From Bolinopsis microptera (Eukaryota; Ctenophora; Tentaculata; Lobata; Bolinopsidae): 64,000 bases of DNA. Numbering within the stretch: the stretch's first letter is position 1; each line of letters opens with the position of its first letter. Under the pieces are notes generated by a model. The model was given only the letters and a program-made list of their open reading frames with translations. It was not told the origin of the DNA and ran no database searches. The stretch spans positions 3,008,845 through 3,072,844 of the forward strand of contig NC_087084.1 in NCBI RefSeq assembly GCF_026151205.1. The letters run 5' to 3'. Below, one piece after another: positions 33,801-46,470 of this stretch. The translations under genes and the position numbers were made by a program.

Positions 33801-36800
33801 TTGAACTAGGAAGCTTCCAAGGGAGGATGTTTCTTTGAGGCTTTTGCTTGGGCCAATTGGAAAAAAGTATGATCCATTCTAAAAAATCCCTCTTTTACAC
33901 TGCCATATTAATTAATATATAATGCGCAAGTAATTTTAAAATTATAATGGTGTGCCCGTGTAACAGGTCTGAACCGCCGCAATAAACAAAAATATGGTTT
34001 TTACTTACATTAAATAGATGTCTGTCCTTGGTTGGGTTACTAAAACGAATTTTTCGTTTATATTGGTTCCATTTGGAGTTAATCTTCAACCCAGCCCCAT
34101 AGGGCCACCGAAAAGCTGTTATTTTTCAGTTTCACGGTGGGCACCAGGGGACTAATCAATTTCAGAGTGCTTGTACTATTTGTTATTTTCTCAAAAATAG
34201 CTAAAATTTTCTTATATGGGGGGGGGGCCGTAGGGCCCACCCTTAAAGGATCCGCGCTGTTATTGCGGGTTTAAGAACGCCCAGGGGAAGGGCACCAGGG
34301 TGGGACCATAAGGATTAGTTTTAGAAAATAAAGGTGAGGTTCTCGGGTTAAATAAAATAAGGGAATTAAAAAATTTCTGTTCATGATTATTTTTTTATTT
34401 ATTAACTTCTAAACTCGGCAATCTCATAAGTCAAATGTGTTATTATATTTTACTAAACCTGACCGTAATAATATATTTAAATTAAAATAAAAAAAATATA
34501 CGCCACTAAATATCCCGATACTACATAATTATTTAATGAATATTTCGCCGGGAAAGAAAATCTAAGTGTCTCTTTTCTTACCCCAAACTACTAGATTTTT
34601 CTTTTTCTCCATAAGGCCAGCAAAAAAAAAAACACATTGGAAAGGTTCAGAATTTCAATGATTAGAACTATTTTCAGGAACTAAAACCAGATCTTACTAT
34701 TCGTTCTGTTTTCACCTCATCTTCTTTTTTTCTTAGGATTTGCTTTACTGGATCTCTTATCGGTCCTCTGGTTTTGTTTCCTTGGTGGGTCCGGTACTGA
34801 ACTTTTACTTTTAAAGGTGTTGGGGAAATATAAACCGGAATGTTGAAAAAGGCAAGGGGGTGGGGGGGGGTGACTGGGGTGTTTGTAGAGTTGTAAGAGT
34901 TGTTAGGGACGTTTATTTACAAATCTAGGGGTTTAATTAGGGCATTTTTTCGGTCCCATAAACCTTAGACCTGGTGAGACTAGTTGGGGCCTAAAGGGAC
35001 AAATTAATTTATTATTTCTTCATTTTTCTTACAACATAAACTTGGTTTCTTGGTTCCTCGGTTTTTTCCTGTGGACTATTGAAAATTATGCTTATATGGG
35101 GGGACATTGAGTTCCCTTATTGTGGGGGGGAATGTTTAATGTTGGGATCTTTATAAAAAACCATTTGTTTTTCCTAAAATTTCTCTTATTATATCTCTGT
35201 AGCCATGGAACCCAGTTTTGGATTACTGGCCAAAAAGTGGTAACCCAAGTTAATTTGTTTTGAAAACTTACCTTTTCTAAATTTCGGGAAAGGATTAGGG
35301 ACATTTTTTGACGTCGTCTGGTTTTTTAATGGGAAAAAAAATTTCCCCTTTGTATAGTTTGAAAAATAAAACCATTTATTACAAACTTAAAAAAATACCA
35401 ATCAGAGAGTGTTTATTTAGGTGTTAGTTAAACTGGGCAGCTTCTAAAAAATAATAAAACCTAATTTGTTTCACAGAGCGACTTTTACGGGGGACTTTGG
35501 GGGCATCAAAGAGGGATCCAAAGTAATTCAAAGGGGTTCACAAAACAAACCATATCCTAGAAACTTCTCAAGACTGGGGCAGTGGGAAAGGTTTTTCGTC
35601 AATTTTTTATTTATCTAAATTTTACTTTTTTTTATTTTTTAACGGGGTTAACAAGGGAAGTTTTACAGGTAGGGGGACAGAAGGATTCTTTTAAGGGACC
35701 AAATTTCATATTATTTAAACTATAGATAAAGTTTCTAGTTTTGGGACTTCAAATAATTTCAAAGTTACCACGTCAATGTTTTCATTTATGTAAACCTGTT
35801 AAAATGATCCACCCCTTCTTCCAAAGATTCAATTTGGGAATTCAAACCGTATCATATTAATTATAGGAAACGGGGTTTTGTCACAAGGGAAAAAAAAATT
35901 GTTACTTGATTCGGGTTAGTCTAAGGTGTTTCATAGGTTGGGGGGACTAGCCTGAAAATCCTTGTATCCGGGTTCGGGGGGGTTGGGGGTTTGCCATGTT
36001 TAAATTGTTTATTTATATTATTTTTATTATTGTTTTTTTATATATGTATTAAAAACAGTATTTTCTTCTATATATATTTATAAAAGAATTTGCCCCTTTA
36101 TTTATTGGAAAATAACTGTCCTTTACTTCACCTTTATCACAACCATGGTTCCTTGGGTGATCCTAGGTAAATGGAAGTTCTTTTTTACTTATATGATTTC
36201 GTTACCTTACTGGTTACACTGTCCTCTCTACACTCTCCCAAATTAAAAGGTAGGATTAAACGGTTTATTTTACTTTCGAAAGGAACGGCGGGGGTACCCC
36301 TTTATAATTAAATTATGTTTACTAGATAAATTTGGGTTTTTGGTACCATTTTTTTTTTTTTCCGAATTCTATTGGCCATGGGGCTTTTTTGTAGTGGTTG
36401 AAAGGCCTTCAAAAAAAAATAAGGCCACCTTCGGTCGGTGGGGGTTGGTAAGTTTTCGCAACGATTAAATTTTATTGATCCCACTGGACCATGGATGGGA
36501 TAAGCGTTGGCAAATTCCCGGCTTCTATATCAGGCGCAACCTCCGGCATACCCCAACGTTATATTCGGAGGATAGTGGCGCAAACGGTACCCTGTAGGGG
36601 GGACGTTTTTGCCGCAGGTCTATTATAAAAACAGTTTTTGCTAGGGGTAAACATACCCGCAAAGTTTATTTTTTCTTTTGGATTTAGCCGGGGGTTGAAT
36701 TCACTGTTTTTCTTTCCCTGTGTGGCAAAATAAATACTGAAAACAGACTCTCCACCAAAAGAAAATGTGGTTTTTTTTTACCTTTTTTTGTATAAACAAA

Positions 36801-39765
36801 AGTAATGGTCTATCCGTTAAAAGGGCGTTTTCACGTTTATAATTCAATATTTGTATGGGGGGGTGAACGAAAATATTATAATAAAAGCTTTTGGCCTGTC
36901 GGTTTGTTTTCGATAAAGTTTTACGTACCGTTTTTTTCTTTTGTTGATTATACGGACCATGCCAAAAAGGCAAAAAAGTTTGCATTCATTATGCTTGGGT
37001 TCAAAACCAATTAAACTAATCTGAGGGCTGTAATTCCCAGTTCACGTGTGGTACCAAGGGACCAAAACCAAAAACCCTGAGGGCTGTAATTCCAGGGTTT
37101 CACCGGTGTGGGGGGGGGGGAACAATTTTCCCAAATAACCCAATCGGGAGTGGGCGTTATTTCCAGTGTTCACCGTGGGGACCCAAAACTAAAAACCAAT
37201 CAGCAGAGCTTGTTTTATTTCCTGGGTCCACGTGCAAAGCCACAAACTATACTTTACTCTCTTTCTTTGTATTCCTCAGGGGGGGGAATTTCTCTGCTCT
37301 TTTTGTCAGGCCTACGTTGGTTTTTAAATTAAAAATCTAATTACACTCGCCCTAATCTAGAAAGGTATTGATTTATAAATTTAATCAAAAACGGGAACTT
37401 CGAGTACAACTGGAGTTGACATTTGTTTAATGGTAGGTTTTGGAGAAAAATCTTTCCACAGGATTGTTTAGGTATTTTCAATTGGTTCCCCCAACTCTTG
37501 TGGATAATAAATTTGTGCCATCCTTCAGGAAAATAATTTTGTTTAGGGGGGGGGATCGGGTTTTGACTTTTTGTTTTAATTAAGTTTTACCCATGGTAAA
37601 CTAGTAGAATTTTTTAGTTACTATTTTGCAAAACTTTACTCTACTAGTTTACTATGGTTTAGTTAGGTTACTATGTGAGTTTTTAGTTTACTATATTTGA
37701 TGGAAAAATTTCCCACTGGAAATGTTATTTATACATTTGGTCCCTCTGTTAATTTTCAACTAATTTGTGCATTTCTTAGGAAAAATTTCGTTAAAAACTA
37801 TATGTTTACCCATTGTTACTATAGATATTAGTTACTTATAGGCAAACTACTTTAAACTTGTTACTATCGGCTACTTTTAGTTTAACCTTTTAGTTACTTT
37901 TTGTTTTACTTAGGGTTATAGTACTACTGACTAGGTATTGTACGGTTTTAACTGTATGTTACGTAGGGTTAATATTTAAATGGACAGGGATGACAAGGGA
38001 ATGGGGAAAGGGGGAATGGAACAAAAGGAATGGACCAAAAGGGAATTGGGGGGGGACAAAGGAATTGAACAAGGGGAATGTTACAAGGATTTGGGGGGGC
38101 CAATGGAATGACAGGGATTGACCCACGGGGGAATTCATTGGGAACCAGGGGAATGGGGGAACAAGGGGAATGGAACACAGTGGAATGGGGGGTTGGGAAA
38201 ACCAATATTCGGACATAACCGTTTGTGAAAAAAAGGGGGGCAACTCTAAGTGTTAAACTAAACAAAAACCACCATAATTTCCTTGGCGATCATTTTCCAT
38301 GTTTAAGGTTAAGGTTTTAATTGGGTTTAAATTTCCACTCATGAAGGAGTCCACAACAAACAAAAGCCTTCCCATTTTTGGCATGTTCTAATTATTAAAA
38401 AATTATAATCCTAGCGGGGAATCTAAGTTTTAAAAAAATATTGGTTCAACTAAAATTTGTTGTTTGTTGTACCGTTAACCAATGTGATAATGTTAGCGTT
38501 TACTTTGGCCAGAGGGGGTCTTTGGGTCTTTTCTTAATAGGTTAATAAAAACTTTTTCTGTTGCTATTTTCTATTTAATAAACTTGAGGGGCCTTAGTGA
38601 AAGATCACGTGAAAAAGTGGGAATTTTATTTAAATTAACTTTCTAGGAATAAACAAATCCCACTACTCTTCAGCCCGGTTTTTAACTATTCCCAATTGCA
38701 AGGAAACTTTGAGGAGCAGGAAAAAAAAATACTTTAGTTTACGGGACAACGTAAAAAATTATCGGGAAATGTGTGAAAAACAAACCCCATTTTTCCAATG
38801 TAAAGTACGGTTGTGTTTAACATTTTGAATTGTTTGGAAGGGGCTGGTTTACTTTATCTCACAAACTGGGGGGTGGAGTGTTGGCAGTGTTGGGGATCGT
38901 TCCAGAGGCGAACAAATTGAGGGCCCGTCGGACTTTAGGAATATTCAATATTTAAATATTATTTTGATTTGATTTTGGAAAACAATGTTATGTGACCCAA
39001 CAAAAATGGGGCATTAATTTTCAACAATTTAGATTGGGCATTAATAAAAAGGGTGAGTAGGAAACAGGAGGCTGAAAACAATTATAGGGAGTTGCTTAAA
39101 ACAAAACGGTTGTTAAGATTATTTTCAGGGATAAAATTTGTAATGCTTCTATAACTGTAGGTTTAATCGTAATGGTTGTTATTATTGTAATTGTGTCTCT
39201 GCCTGGGGTCAGTATAAGGGATTAATAAAAAATATTTGGGGTTTTTTTAAATTAGAAATAATATATGAATTATTTTTCATCCCACTTTTTTTACTGGGGG
39301 GAGTATTACGGGTTAATGACTTAATAAATTGCAAAAAATTAATTTATTTTTATGTACTGTTATAAGTTTTTTTCAGGTATTTTAAAAGGGAGGGATGTAA
39401 CTTGAATGGAATAACTGTCAACCCCACCAGGGGAATAATTGGCAAATTTAAGATTTTGGTTACTTAATTAATTATAATTTTGTTTTCAGGTTAAAAAAGA
39501 AGATTGTAATTTACTGGGGGATAACTGTCCCAAATCCACAAGGAGGAGTTGGGGGAGGGTCTTGGGGGAACTTCATTGCTTCCAACGAGGTGGACGGGGA
39601 AGGAGGGTGGGTTACCAACATATTTACCATGTTATAAAAACCAAAAATATAACATTTTTTCTAACAAAAAATATTAAAACATTTAGTTATAAAACAAAAA
39701 ATATAACATTGTTATAACCAAAAATATTAAAACTTTGTTATAAAAACCAAAAATTATTTTTCAGG
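30900..39765. other. Low-quality consensus sequence
   Basis: The texture changes here: doubled bases and short homopolymers (runs of G, T, A and C of 4-10) are everywhere, and no repeat family from the rest of the window is cleanly readable. The clearest proof is at 39376-39760, a corrupted copy of 39766-40200. The exon sequence AAAGAGATGTACTTACTGG and the AACAAAATATAACATGTTAT satellite recur there with inserted bases. Other noisy tandem arrays are GGAATGGAACAA-type (about 37985-38190), TTAGTTTACTA-type (37590-37960) and four copies of a GGCTGTAATTCC unit (37010-37240). I see no gene I would trust. Confidence 0.8.
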
Positions 39766-39847
39766 TAAAAGAGATGTACTTACTGGAACTGTCCAACCAC
39801 AAGGATAATTGCAAATAATATTTGTTACTATAATAATTTGTTTTCAG

Positions 39848-39935
39848 GTAAAAGAGATGTACTTACTGGAACTGTCCAACCACAAGGAGAGTAGGGAGGG
39901 TATTGGGAACTCCATTGCTTCCAACGAGAGCGGAG
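39848..39935 (+). CDS. Unidentified coiled-coil protein gene, internal exon a
   Basis: Exon between TTTTCAG and GTGGGT, encoding VKEMYLLELSNHKESREG and then IGNSIASNESG, leaving phase 1. It joins in frame to exons at 41344, 46437 and 52264 with no stop. A truncated copy at 39766 and a corrupted one at about 39490 lie just upstream, probably assembly error or local duplication. The protein family is not recognised. Confidence 0.55.
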
Positions 39936-39941
39936 GTGGGT

Positions 39942-40215
39942 ACAAAATATAACATGTTATAACAAAATATAACATTTTATAACAAAATATAACATGTTAT
40001 AACAAAATATAACATGTTATAACAAAATATAACATGTTATAACAAAATATAACATGTTATAACAAAATATAACATGTTATAACAAAATATAACATGTTAT
40101 AACAAAATATAACATGTTATAACAAAATATAACATGTTCTAACAAAATATAACATGTTATAACAAAATATAACATGTTATAACAAAATATAACGTGTTAT
40201 AACATTATGTAACAT
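39942..40215. repeat. 20-bp satellite AACAAAATATAACATGTTAT, about 13 copies
   Basis: Near-perfect head-to-tail copies, with one GTGTTAT variant near the end, lie directly downstream of exon a, so the array is intronic if that gene model holds. Confidence 0.95.
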
Positions 40216-40390
40216 GATACATTTAATGTATATAATACCATGTACATTTTGTGTACATTTTGTGTAAATTGTGTACATGATGTGCATTTTATGTACATTT
40301 AGTGTACATGGCGTACATTTAGTGTACACTATTTTACTTATATCTAACTGAAACGACTCCAAGCCAACTAATAATGTGTTATGTTAGATT
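40216..40390. repeat. Degenerate TGTACATTT-type repeats
   Basis: TGTACATTTTGTGTACATTT-like units run at 40245-40330. They form a transition between the 20-bp and 12-bp arrays. Confidence 0.6.
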
Positions 40391-40900
40391 GCCTAGTGTA
40401 GTGCTTAGTGTAGTGCCTAGTGTAGTGACTAGTGTAGTGCCTAGTGTAGTGCATAGTGTAGTGCCTAGTGTAGTGCCTAGTGTAGTGCCTAGTGTAGTGC
40501 CTAGTGTAGTGCCTAGTGTAGTGCATAGTGTAGTGCCTAGTGTAGTGCCTAGTGTAGTGCCTAGTGTAGTGCATAGTGTAGTGCCTAGTGTAGTGCCTAG
40601 TGTAGTGCCTAGTGTAGTGCCTAGTGTAGTGCCTAGTGTAGTGCCTAGTGTAGTGCATAGTGTAGTGCCTAGTGTAGTGCCTAGTGTAGTGCCTAGTGTA
40701 GTGCCTAGTGTAATGCCTAGTGTAGTGCCTAGTGTAGTGCTTAGTGTAATGCCTAGTGTAGTGCCAAGTGTAGTGCCTAGTGTAGTGCCTAGTGTAGTGC
40801 CTAGTGTAGTGCTTAGTGTAATGCCTAGTGTAGTGCCTAGTGTAGTGCCTAGTGTAGTGCCAAGTGTAGTGCCAAGTGTAGTGCCTAGTGTAGTGCCTAG
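40391..40900. repeat. 12-bp satellite CCTAGTGTAGTG, about 42 copies
   Basis: The unit length is a multiple of three, so it yields long spurious frames on both strands (VVPS repeats on +, HYTR repeats on -). Variants CATAGTGTAGTG, CTTAGTGTAATG and CCAAGTGTAGTG recur in a higher-order pattern. Confidence 0.95.
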
Positions 40901-41343
40901 ACGTGTAGTGGAACTTATACCGCGACCGTTATTTTAAATGTCAAGTTTAAATGAGTATGTGGTTGCAACACGACGTGGTAATGAATATTGCCCGACAAGT
41001 AACCTTATAAGGAGGTGTATTGGCAAATGTTACGTATTGGAGCCTGGAGAAATACTTAGAAATTAGGGAGTTTTCCAGAAATTTCTCAATTTAGGCTACA
41101 AGTTGAATTTGGTGACGATCTTCCTTCCTTGGTATTATCAACGTGTATTATTTACTGAACTACCGATCTTCACCGAAGTTTCTGTGTGAAGAACATTTGC
41201 TGAAGTTGCGAGGGTTTAATTAATAAAAAAGGTGTATACATCTAAAGCCAATTACACTTAAAAACACATCAATAAAATGACGTATTTAATTACATTATTA
41301 TAATTAATAATTATCTAATTATCTAATTATCTAATTATTTCAG

Positions 41344-41443
41344 GTGGTGATCACTGCAGCACGTCTGGAGAGAACACTCGCTGTCAAACTCCACAGTCAC
41401 AAAGTTCTGGAAACTTCGATACTTTTAGCATACCTGAGTTAGT
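41344..41443 (+). CDS. Unidentified coiled-coil protein gene, internal exon b
   Basis: Acceptor ATTTCAG, donor GTACAT. In phase with exon a it reads GDHCSTSGENTRCQTPQSQS then SGNFDTFSIPEL, a Ser/Gln-rich linker. It leaves two bases that complete a Val codon with exon c. The donor is weak, and GTGTAC three bases upstream is an alternative that breaks the frame. Confidence 0.5.
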
Positions 41444-42105
41444 GTACATTTATATTATTTTATTTTATTCTTATACATTATATTATGTTTCGACTTTCGA
41501 GTCTGACATAATATTTCATTTAACATCGCAATACATGAATATAATCACATACAGTTACACCATATTTACATAATTATACACATTTTTTACATAGTTTTAC
41601 TCAACCAAAAATTTGCACTCAACAGATCCCAAAACATCGTGAAATACCTGTATTTGTACTTTATCATACCTATTTTATTACCTTTATCTATTTTTAATAC
41701 ATATAAAGTTACACTTAAACACTACCTCTTATAATCTCCGTTCTTTGAAAAGTAATCTGTGTGATTAATAACTTAACATTCCTAACGAGCTAACGGCTAA
41801 CTGTGACCTAACCTAACAGGCCGTCAGAACATGATGATTAATATTTAATAACACTTATATATGTGTATAAATCCACATATCCCTGCAATGGAATAATAAC
41901 TTGAATTTTATTATGTATAGTGTATACATTACGCTAGATGCTCTAGAGTACAAGTTTGTATGTACCAAATTACTGTCATTGTCTGTGCTAAAAAGCACTA
42001 ACCATGCATGTGTGCGTGGCTTGTACTAGATTAACAATGTTTAAGATATTTACTAGGTTTACGAGATTTAAGATATTTACTAGGTTTACGAGATTTACGA
42101 GATTC
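41444..42105. other. Intron DNA with short tandem repeats near its end
   Basis: AT-rich DNA with no gene. GGTTTACGAGATTTAAGATA-type units lie at 42030-42105, and similar GATTTACAAGATTAACAA units resume at 43026-43073 after the nested elements. Confidence 0.5.
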
Positions 42106-43025
42106 AAGGTTGTTAAATACGTCAAATTTTCGTGAAAGAATACGACGTATTCGGTTCTAATAAAGAATACGTCGTAATACGCCGGAATACGGTAATTTCT
42201 ATGGATTGTTAAATACGTCCACGAATACGCCATAATACGCCGTAATACGCTGATTTGTCAAAATTAAACATTACAGCTGCGCGCCACCCTAATCATTGAT
42301 CATACATTAAAGGAGTGCAGTTATACATGATAACTTAAATTTGTAATCAAATTTCATGGATAATCGTAACAGGCACGTAGACAGGGGGGGGCTAGGGGGG
42401 CGGCAGCCCCCCCGGAAAAATCGAACCCCAGAAAAAAGATAAGCCCCCTAGTCCCCATGGTCGCCTGGTAACTGGGCTGTGTTTATGACTGCAGTCAGTC
42501 AAAGATTTGAACTGTGGATTAGTAAATATCTGTCATAACATCCAAGCAAACATTCTAAGATTCTAGAAGACTTCTATAAATAGTCAATAGTGTCCCCTAG
42601 ACCGTAGGAAATGTAAAAATCTTAAGACGATGAGGCCTGAGTAAGTCGTAAATTCTGTCTGGAGAATGCAGATTGCATTTGTGAAGTTACCAAATTTACG
42701 TGAGTACTTGATTCTTTTCAATCCCAGTTTATTGCGGTCCTACAAATTTCTTTAATGCCAAATGTCGTCTAAAACACCCTGTTTCGCAAAAATTTTCCGG
42801 GGGGCTGCACCCCTGGACCCCGCTGGGGGCTGCGCCCCCAGACCCCTGCCACAGCTTGCTCGCTTCGCAGCTGCATTGGACACGTCGGCTCGCTTCGCTC
42901 GCCGACAGCCCCCATCGAAGAAAAATTCTGGCTACGTCACTGAATCTTAATACGTCAATTTTCGAGGAGGAATACGTATTCGTATTCCAATACGTATTCC
43001 CTCCTAATACGTATTTAACAACCTT
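42106..43025. mobile_element. TIR element with AAGGTTGTTAAATACG ends and dense AATACG motifs
   Basis: The inverted ends are AAGGTTGTTAAATACG at 42106 and CGTATTTAACAACCTT ending at 43025. The subterminal parts (42115-42260 and 42950-43020) are crowded with AATACG/CGTATT on both strands. Element C is nested inside. Non-coding. Confidence 0.75.
42368..42947 (+). mobile_element. GC-rich element C, copy 2, nested
   Basis: Right end GAAAAATTCTGGCTACGTCA then CTG; left end CAGGCACGTAGACAGGGG, giving imperfect CAGTGACGTAGCCAG-type termini. It shares internal blocks with 9575-10015 in inverted orientation. It sits within the AATACG-rich element, so it is the younger insertion. Confidence 0.7.
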
Positions 43026-43527
43026 GACGAGATTTACAAGATTAACAAGATTTACAAGATTTACAAGATTAACAATTTGTATGAATGCAGTTGTTCACGT
43101 AGTCAGGCCATGTTAAATGGAGAGTATGTGCCATGTGGTAGGATTGAAGTAGGATTGTAGTAGGATTGTAGTAGGATTGATGAAGAGTCAATAATAACAT
43201 ATTATCAACAATTGAAAATTTAGTCTAAGTTAGTCTAAGAACGAGTAATTAATGACGATATAATCGGTATTAACCCGTATTTAAGGTATGTCGTTGCATT
43301 CCCCGCTTTCATAAACAGTTTCTGTACTGCAGAAATGTTCGACAATTCCTGGATTTTTAAAACCTTCATTATAGTTAAACTTACATCTGTAACAACGAAT
43401 TCCGTTGTGAGTTGGTGTATATCATTAGCACTTGCTGGGGCCCGAGTTTAGTTAAAACTTTAAAACTCAATTTACCACAATATTTTAAGTAACCACCATA
43501 CATTTTAAGCAGCTTTAATTATTGTGG
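43026..43527. other. Intron DNA with small repeats
   Basis: GATTTACAAGATTAACAA units lie at 43026-43073 and a triple TAGGATTG-type repeat at 43138-43180. No gene. Confidence 0.5.
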
Positions 43528-44300
43528 TGCGTCACTGAATTACCAAGGATTTGGCATGTTGCTGCAATGGTATGTCACTGAATTACCAAGGATTTGGTAT
43601 GTTACTGCAATGGTATGTCACTGAATTACCAAGGATTTGGTATGTTACTGCAATGGTATGTCACTGAATTACCAAGGATTTGGTATGTTACTGCAACGGT
43701 ATGTCACTGAATTACCAAGGATTTTGCATGTTACTGCAACGGTATGTCACTGAATTACCAAGGATTTGGTATGTTACTGCAATGGTATGTCACTAAATTA
43801 CCAAGGATTTGGTATGTTACTGCAATGGTATGTCACTGAATTACCAAAGATTTGGTATGTTACTGCAATGGTATGTCACTGAATTACCAAGGATTTGGTA
43901 TGTTCTGCAATGGTATGTCACTGAATTACCAAGGATTTTGCATGTTACTGCAACGGTATGTCACTGAATTACCAAGGATTTGGTATGTTACTGCAATGGT
44001 ATGTCACTGAATTACCAAGGATTTGGTATGTTCTGCAATGGTATGTCACTGAATTACCAAGGATTTGGTATGTTACTGCAACGGTATGTCACTGAATTAC
44101 CAAGGATTTTGCATGTTACTGCAACGGTATGTCACTGAATTACCAAGGATTTGGTATGTTACTGCAATGGTATGTCACTGAATTACCAAGGATTTGGTAT
44201 GTTACTGCAATGGTATGTCACTGAATTACCAAAGATTTGGTATGTTACTGCAATTGTATGTCACTGAATTACCAAGGATTTGGTATGTTACTTCAATGGT
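43528..44300. repeat. 43-bp satellite, about 18 copies
   Basis: The unit is TATGTCACTGAATTACCAAG followed by GATTTGGTATGTTACTGCAA TGG. Variants (TTTTGCATG, GCAACGG, a one-base-short TGTTCTGC) recur in a repeated order, so the array grew by duplication of multi-unit blocks. Confidence 0.95.
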
Positions 44301-44665
44301 AATTGGTTAGTCACTGACTAACCAATTAGTTGATAGGTCGCAATTGGTACAACTTAACTAACAAATTCAACTAAAACGTTACTCGCCCTCAAGTAACTCC
44401 GCACTCTCTAACTCATTACAGCACTTTAAAAACACTCACCTGTAACAGACTGAATGACACGAGGAGAAATCTCATGGAATCCCCGACATGAAAGCCAGTA
44501 CAAATTGTACTGTACAATCTCATACAATATAAAGTAAAGCGTGAGTATATATATTATACACACTTACCACCGCGCTATGTGCTAACTTTAGTGTAGTATG
44601 ACGTGAAGTGTGTAATGCTGTAGTGTATTGCGAGGTTATACTGAGCTTAGTACGGAGAACAACAT
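44301..44665. other. Unassigned DNA between satellites
   Basis: CTAACCAATTAGTTG motifs form a small hairpin at 44306-44330. No gene is visible. Confidence 0.4.
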
Positions 44666-45225
44666 GGTATAGTGGTATAGTGGTATAGTGGTATAGTGGT
44701 ATAGTAGTACAGTGTATAGTAGTACAGTGTATAGTAGTACAGTGTATTATAGTGTATAGTGGTACAGTGTATAGTGGTACAGTGTATAGTGGTACAGTGT
44801 ATTATAGTGTATAGTGTATAGTGTATAGTGGTATAGTGTATAGTGGTATAGTAGTATAGTGGTACAGTGTATAGTGAAAATGAAATGAAATGAAATGAGG
44901 TATTTATATCCCGCTCATATGATTAACCAACAACACAAGGAAGGTGGTTAACCATGTCAGAGCGGCTGACTGTGAGTGATGTGAGCAAATGTGTAAAAAT
45001 GAACAAGAGTATAACTCAATATAAGGCTAAGACAAAATTAAAATATCTTTTATTTTAAACCACACTAAACTAAAAAGAAGCAGAGACCATACAATACATG
45101 TAGGTATAATAAATAGTGGTATAGTAGTATAGTGGTATAGTAGTATAGTGGTTGTATAGTGGTATAAGTGGTATAGTGGTTGTATAGTGGTATAGTAGTA
45201 TATACTACTATACCACATAATGTTT
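44666..45225. repeat. TATAGTGG / TACAGTGTATAG microsatellite arrays
   Basis: GGTATAGT and GTACAGTGTATA units run at 44666-44878 and again at 45113-45205, with a non-repeat gap between them. Open frames here are artefacts of the repeat. Confidence 0.85.
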
Positions 45226-46436
45226 AATATGTAGTATATATACCAATACCAGTACACAGTACACCTGTGTTATTGTGGTATATAATACTATACAGTATGC
45301 ATTATGCACAATACCTGTATATGTATGTGTTTATGTTAGGTATTATAGTGCTAACTGCAACATGTACAATTAAGATCTTCATACCACATAATATTACTGT
45401 TCCTGTATTGAGCAATGTTACCCTCCTTCACATGATGATAATAACTTCCAAGTCATTTATTTTTTGCCCTTTGTTGGATCTTTCTTGCCTCATGGTCGAG
45501 AAAAGACTTCCATATTTCAGAAAGATCCACTCCTGAATTTGTAGCTAAACTTATTCCCCTGAAAATGTCAAACAATAGTCGTGAAACTGATAGTTTTGTA
45601 ATCAATTTAAAACTTTCAAATTGTTACACAAAGTACAGTGAAACAACCTCTATTATACCGGGCTTCTCGAGGGAAACGGTATAAAAACATATGGAGAAGT
45701 TCACATGATCCCAATCCCCAGCATTTGTAGCCTCTCAAATAACCTATCAAATCAAAACTTTAGACAATTACTTTTATTGAGTTATAGTGGCGATCTGCCT
45801 GTTTTCAGTGAGGCAGCCGTCACTCTACAGTCTACACCATTAACTGTCTCCAATATACAAACATACATTTTATGATATATTAGTTGATAACGATCAATGG
45901 AATTAGTGGTTTATATTTGTCACACATCCGTATAAATTATAAAATATAAATCCATGGTAACTAATGGACATGGTTATGATATACAGTATACACTATACAA
46001 TATACACTGCTCAGTGCAATGTACACTTAACATTCATTTGCACTGGATGTTAATTGCGACAACTTTTTCAATATTTTCAATTATTATGTGGTATAATTAT
46101 CTGATATAATATACAGTATATAATTAGAAAATGTAATAACCCAAAATACATTATCAGCTGTATCGTATTTTTAACAGAATTCGTTAATCCGCTCGAATTA
46201 ATTCGTGATCACATTAGCAATTCCTTCTATATTCAATTACAACGATCCGATATCTGACTTATATGTGGCAAATCCGAATTCAATCTGACTGCAATTTGGC
46301 AAAAATTAGCAATTGAGTGCTGAAATCATTAAGTGTAAAATTCTCAGTTCCGAGTAATAAAGAGGATCAGATTTCACTGTTATCGTTGAATTCTGACGAC
46401 ACATAAGGAGGTTTCTAATGTCACCTTATTTTTCAG
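45226..46436. other. AT-rich intron DNA
   Basis: No exon or element with clear ends. ACAGTGAAACAACCTC with TATTATACCGGG near 45639-45663 resembles one half of a pogo-type terminus, without a partner nearby. Confidence 0.4.
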
Positions 46437-46470
46437 GTTAGACGCGTACGCAACGGAACACCAAGTAATC
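46437..46470 (+). CDS. Unidentified coiled-coil protein gene, 34-bp microexon c
   Basis: TTTTTCAG precedes and GTGAGT follows. In the frame set by exon b and required by the final exon it reads LDAYATEHQVI with no leftover bases, which fits the open phase of the final exon exactly. Its support is splice consensus plus frame continuity only. Confidence 0.5.

Noticed and set aside
37959..38265. Two minus-strand frames rich in Pro and Phe
   Set aside because: They come from a noisy GGAATGGAACAA-type tandem array in the low-quality region.
40368..40937. 187-aa VVPS and 96-aa HYTR repeat frames
   Set aside because: Products of the 12-bp satellite; no start context, splice sites or flanking coding sequence.
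43528..44300. CRISPR-like or protein-coding repeat
   Set aside because: A head-to-tail 43-bp satellite without spacers; stops in all frames.
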